The translations under genes were made by a program, and so were the position numbers. The notes beneath the pieces are model-generated. The model had not been told where the DNA came from. It searched no databases and saw only the letters and a list, made by a program, of their open reading frames with translations. A DNA stretch of 64,000 nt from Nephromyces sp. MM_2019 (lineage: Eukaryota; Apicomplexa; Aconoidasida; Nephromycida): assembly GCA_015657535.1 (NCBI GenBank), contig JADHZB010001957.1:1-64000 (forward strand). The letters are read 5' to 3'. Every line of letters begins with the position of its first letter. The stretch's first letter is position 1. Positions 61,828 through 64,000 of this stretch are shown one piece after another.

Positions 61828-62603
61828 CTAATAAAATTTATTTCGTTCAATCTTTACCAAATAAATTAAGCTGCTTTAGCAACTTATAAACGTAAGGGTA
61901 TATTGAATGCAGACTATTTTTCTAGTTTTAGGCTTAAAGCCCTTGTAATCATCACAATTATAACGTAGAAAGCAAAAACCTAGTCCCGTTTTAAGTCCAT
62001 GTAACTCCGTTTTCTTCATCACAGGGAACAGTACAATAGATTATCTTTTGTTTAATGTCATGCTGATTTTCCCATATTTCGGATTGCACTTTTTAGGCAG
62101 CCCACGGGACACTCCTTCCCCATACTAAGTATAGGGATATTTCATTAAATGCGAGAAGCAAGTATGCATTCAGATGAGTTATGTGCAGCCCCGGCGTTGC
62201 GGCTTGCCTTCCAAAAACTTACAAAAAGGACAGTTGGGTACAGTCTGTATATATGCTGCGGAATCTATTGGAGCCTACTAATTCTTGTTAGTCGATGGTC
62301 ACGCAAAGCTGCAGTGGCCGTTGAAGGGTTAAACTTCGCTGCATGAAAGGTAGACGGCTTAGCGAGGCTGTTGGAGCCTTTCTCCTTCAGTATATTTGCA
62401 AGGCTTCCGAATAACATTTGAGGTGCAGTGTAGGGCGAACAGCCAATTTCGTTTTCTAGATATGGAGCACTGCAACTAGGTCCACCTTTGATTTGATGTT
62501 TAGCATCCGAGTATACTGTGGAAGAATCACATTTATTCTGGGATGAATATTCAGGTGATGCATTGCGGCTACAGATTGGATTTTGTATAGTGGGTTCATA
62601 GAA
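61828..62603. other. region between two minus-strand genes
   Basis: Should contain the missing 5' exon(s) of the helical-protein gene and the 3'UTR of the next gene. A plus-strand ORF 62149-62346 (65 codons, MREASMHSDELCAAPALR) has no splice or motif support and is not called. Confidence 0.4.
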
Positions 62604-64000
62604 TTAAGCCGTCCTTTCTTCCAAAGTTTGAGGTGGTCTGGTACCTACATGGTATCTGCGATTACTGTGATTATTGTTGAAATTTCTCCATACGTTCCAC
62701 CCACGTCTCCTATTAGTATTGATAGTTGTGTTTACTGATATTTGGCTCAGTTTGCGATTTGCTGTCCCAGTAATCTCTGGGGTCACACCTGTCCATCCCA
62801 AGGAATCTGCATTTGTTTCCGCTATATGAAGAGTATCGTTAAAATGGTTAGCTACAAAACCAGAATATGGGTAACTCCACCCGTTTCGTCCTCCGGAGTG
62901 GTAGCCCCTACCGAAACTTCTCCAGTTTGCTCTTTGCCTTCTATTCCTACTCCGCCCTCTTTTTTTCTGCTGGAAAGATGCATCTGCCGCCTTACTCGGG
63001 CTCCATATCACAGGGGATACATCAACTGCAGGCGCTCTATCCGTAACGTCGGCAGCGCAAGAGCGAACCTCCTGTTGATGATACTGTGCATGTACATTGT
63101 AATCGTAGGGAGAAAATTGAGCTTCAGAGTTCCCTAAATTGTTGTATAGCTGTTTGCCTTGGTTGTCGTTAAAGAAAGCAATTTGTCCACGTTTTCCTTT
63201 GTAGCCTTGATGAAATTGTAAGTGTTGGTATCTACGTCCGGTATAATGATTTTGATTTCGTGCTTTGTAATCTTTGTAATGCTCACCCTGAGGAGATGGA
63301 GAAGGTGGCGGCTTGTTAAAGTTGGAATATAGACTATTACTAACCGGGGAATTCCTATTCACCCCCTTCTTGTCCACTTTCACTCGATTCTTAAAATTAG
63401 GACCATCTCTGTTACTATAGTTCCTTGAGCGGCCCCCCCTTATAGTCCTAATTCCTACGGATGACTCTGCAGTGGATGGCATACCTTGCCCTCTCTTATC
63501 AAAGTGGTTGCGGAACATATATTGATCTGGGAAGTCACTCTTGAAGTAGTTTTGGTAGTCGTTTCTTGCAGTCAAAGCAGTCATAGGGTTTTGGAAAGGA
63601 TAAGGCCCCTCAGCAAGTTTACTCGCTACCAAGGATGGATTTTCTCCGCGGTATTTTGCCTTCGGGAGATAGGCGTGAGCAAGGCTTTCTGGAAGCTTAT
63701 CTTGCCTTCCTTCCCAGTCGAACCTTGGCAAGGGACTAGCTGTTTCGTTAACACAGTCGTTATAAGAGTAAGTGCTGACATATCCCGGACTGCTAGTGCT
63801 CGCAGATGCTAGCGTGGAAGGGGCACCAATATTGCACCCTCTTAGATCCTGCTCTGCAGGGCAAGGTGGTGAGGTTTCTTTGCTTTGTGTTGGCAGTCGT
63901 GAAACACCAATACAATTTTTCTGCCCAGGCGAATTCGTAGTTATATTGCAGGGGTCTTTTACCACATGCTTTTGGTCTTCATTTCTATTAGTTACGTCAG
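62604..64000 (-). CDS. Arg/Gly/Asn/Tyr/Gln-rich protein, 5' incomplete
   Basis: A single open frame from the window edge to TAG at 62604, over 460 codons and the longest ORF here. It stays open past the last visible base, so the N-terminus is outside the window. The only in-frame start-like codon near the edge is a GTG at 63965, which is not a credible eukaryotic start. Composition is low-complexity: KKRGRSRNRRQRANWRSFGR, YHSGGRNGWSYPYSG, RGGRSRNYSNRDGPNFKNR, many Asn, Tyr, Gln and Pro, and no folded-domain motif. RG/RGG-like and N/Q/Y-rich segments are typical of RNA-binding and RNP-granule proteins, so an mRNP role is likely but unproven. It could be the disordered tail of a protein whose RNA-binding domain is upstream. 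Confidence 0.65.
   Translation of the reverse strand, partial: DVTNRNEDQKHVVKDPCNITTNSPGQKNCIGVSRLPTQSKETSPPCPAEQDLRGCNIGAPSTLASASTSSPGYVSTYSYNDCVNETASPLPRFDWEGRQDKLPESLAHAYLPKAKYRGENPSLVASKLAEGPYPFQNPMTALTARNDYQNYFKSDFPDQYMFRNHFDKRGQGMPSTAESSVGIRTIRGGRSRNYSNRDGPNFKNRVKVDKKGVNRNSPVSNSLYSNFNKPPPSPSPQGEHYKDYKARNQNHYTGRRYQHLQFHQGYKGKRGQIAFFNDNQGKQLYNNLGNSEAQFSPYDYNVHAQYHQQEVRSCAADVTDRAPAVDVSPVIWSPSKAADASFQQKKRGRSRNRRQRANWRSFGRGYHSGGRNGWSYPYSGFVANHFNDTLHIAETNADSLGWTGVTPEITGTANRKLSQISVNTTINTNRRRGWNVWRNFNNNHSNRRYHVGTRPPQTLEERTA

Overview
The window is intron-rich nuclear DNA of a eukaryote, most likely an apicomplexan or close relative. The best taxonomic clues are a gene with tandem 32-residue repeats of the type found in the coccidian subpellicular-microtubule protein SPM1 (SAXO/MAP6-like), and a RAP-domain protein of the organelle RNA-binding class that is expanded in Apicomplexa. 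The sequence is AT-rich. Species placement is inference. Almost no gene is one continuous ORF, so I built the gene models by eye from splice sites, matching intron phase and family motifs. Exon edges marked as phase-checked are the most reliable.

Layout. 484-5300 (+): the 3' part of an alpha/beta hydrolase (DUF900-like). 5362-10414 (-): an unrecognised multi-exon gene, head to head with the next one. 11144-21830 (+): a kleisin (Rad21/Rec8 family cohesin subunit) in about 18 exons. 22735-24651 (+): an unrecognised multi-exon gene. 25941-31124 (+): a Ser/Thr kinase with an N-terminal PH-like domain, nine exons, 532 codons. 34254-40598 (+): a RAP-domain protein, nine exons, 660 codons. 41096-43488 (+): a short THO2-like gene. 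44670-46563 (+): a BolA-family protein. 47007-48027 (+): fragments of a thioredoxin-like gene. 49147-50656 (+): an unrecognised gene. 52185-53634 (+): the SPM1-like repeat gene, interrupted by a 50-N assembly gap. 55298-61827 (-): a large unrecognised helical protein. 62604 to the window end (-): an Arg/Gly/Asn/Tyr/Gln-rich protein, 5' incomplete.

Two kinds of sequence alternate. In about 1-21.8 kb and 35.4-48 kb the introns are long, T-rich on the coding strand and full of TG/CA runs, several of which sit directly on 3' splice sites. In about 22-34 kb and 49-64 kb the introns are shorter, more balanced in composition and almost free of TG/CA runs. Across the minus-strand gene at 5.4-10.4 kb the T-rich strand flips, so the skew follows transcription.

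The genes form no operon or obvious pathway. They are a normal eukaryotic mix: chromosome cohesion, RNA export, organelle RNA and Fe-S functions, signalling and cytoskeleton. I saw no rRNA, tRNA, CRISPR array or intact mobile element.
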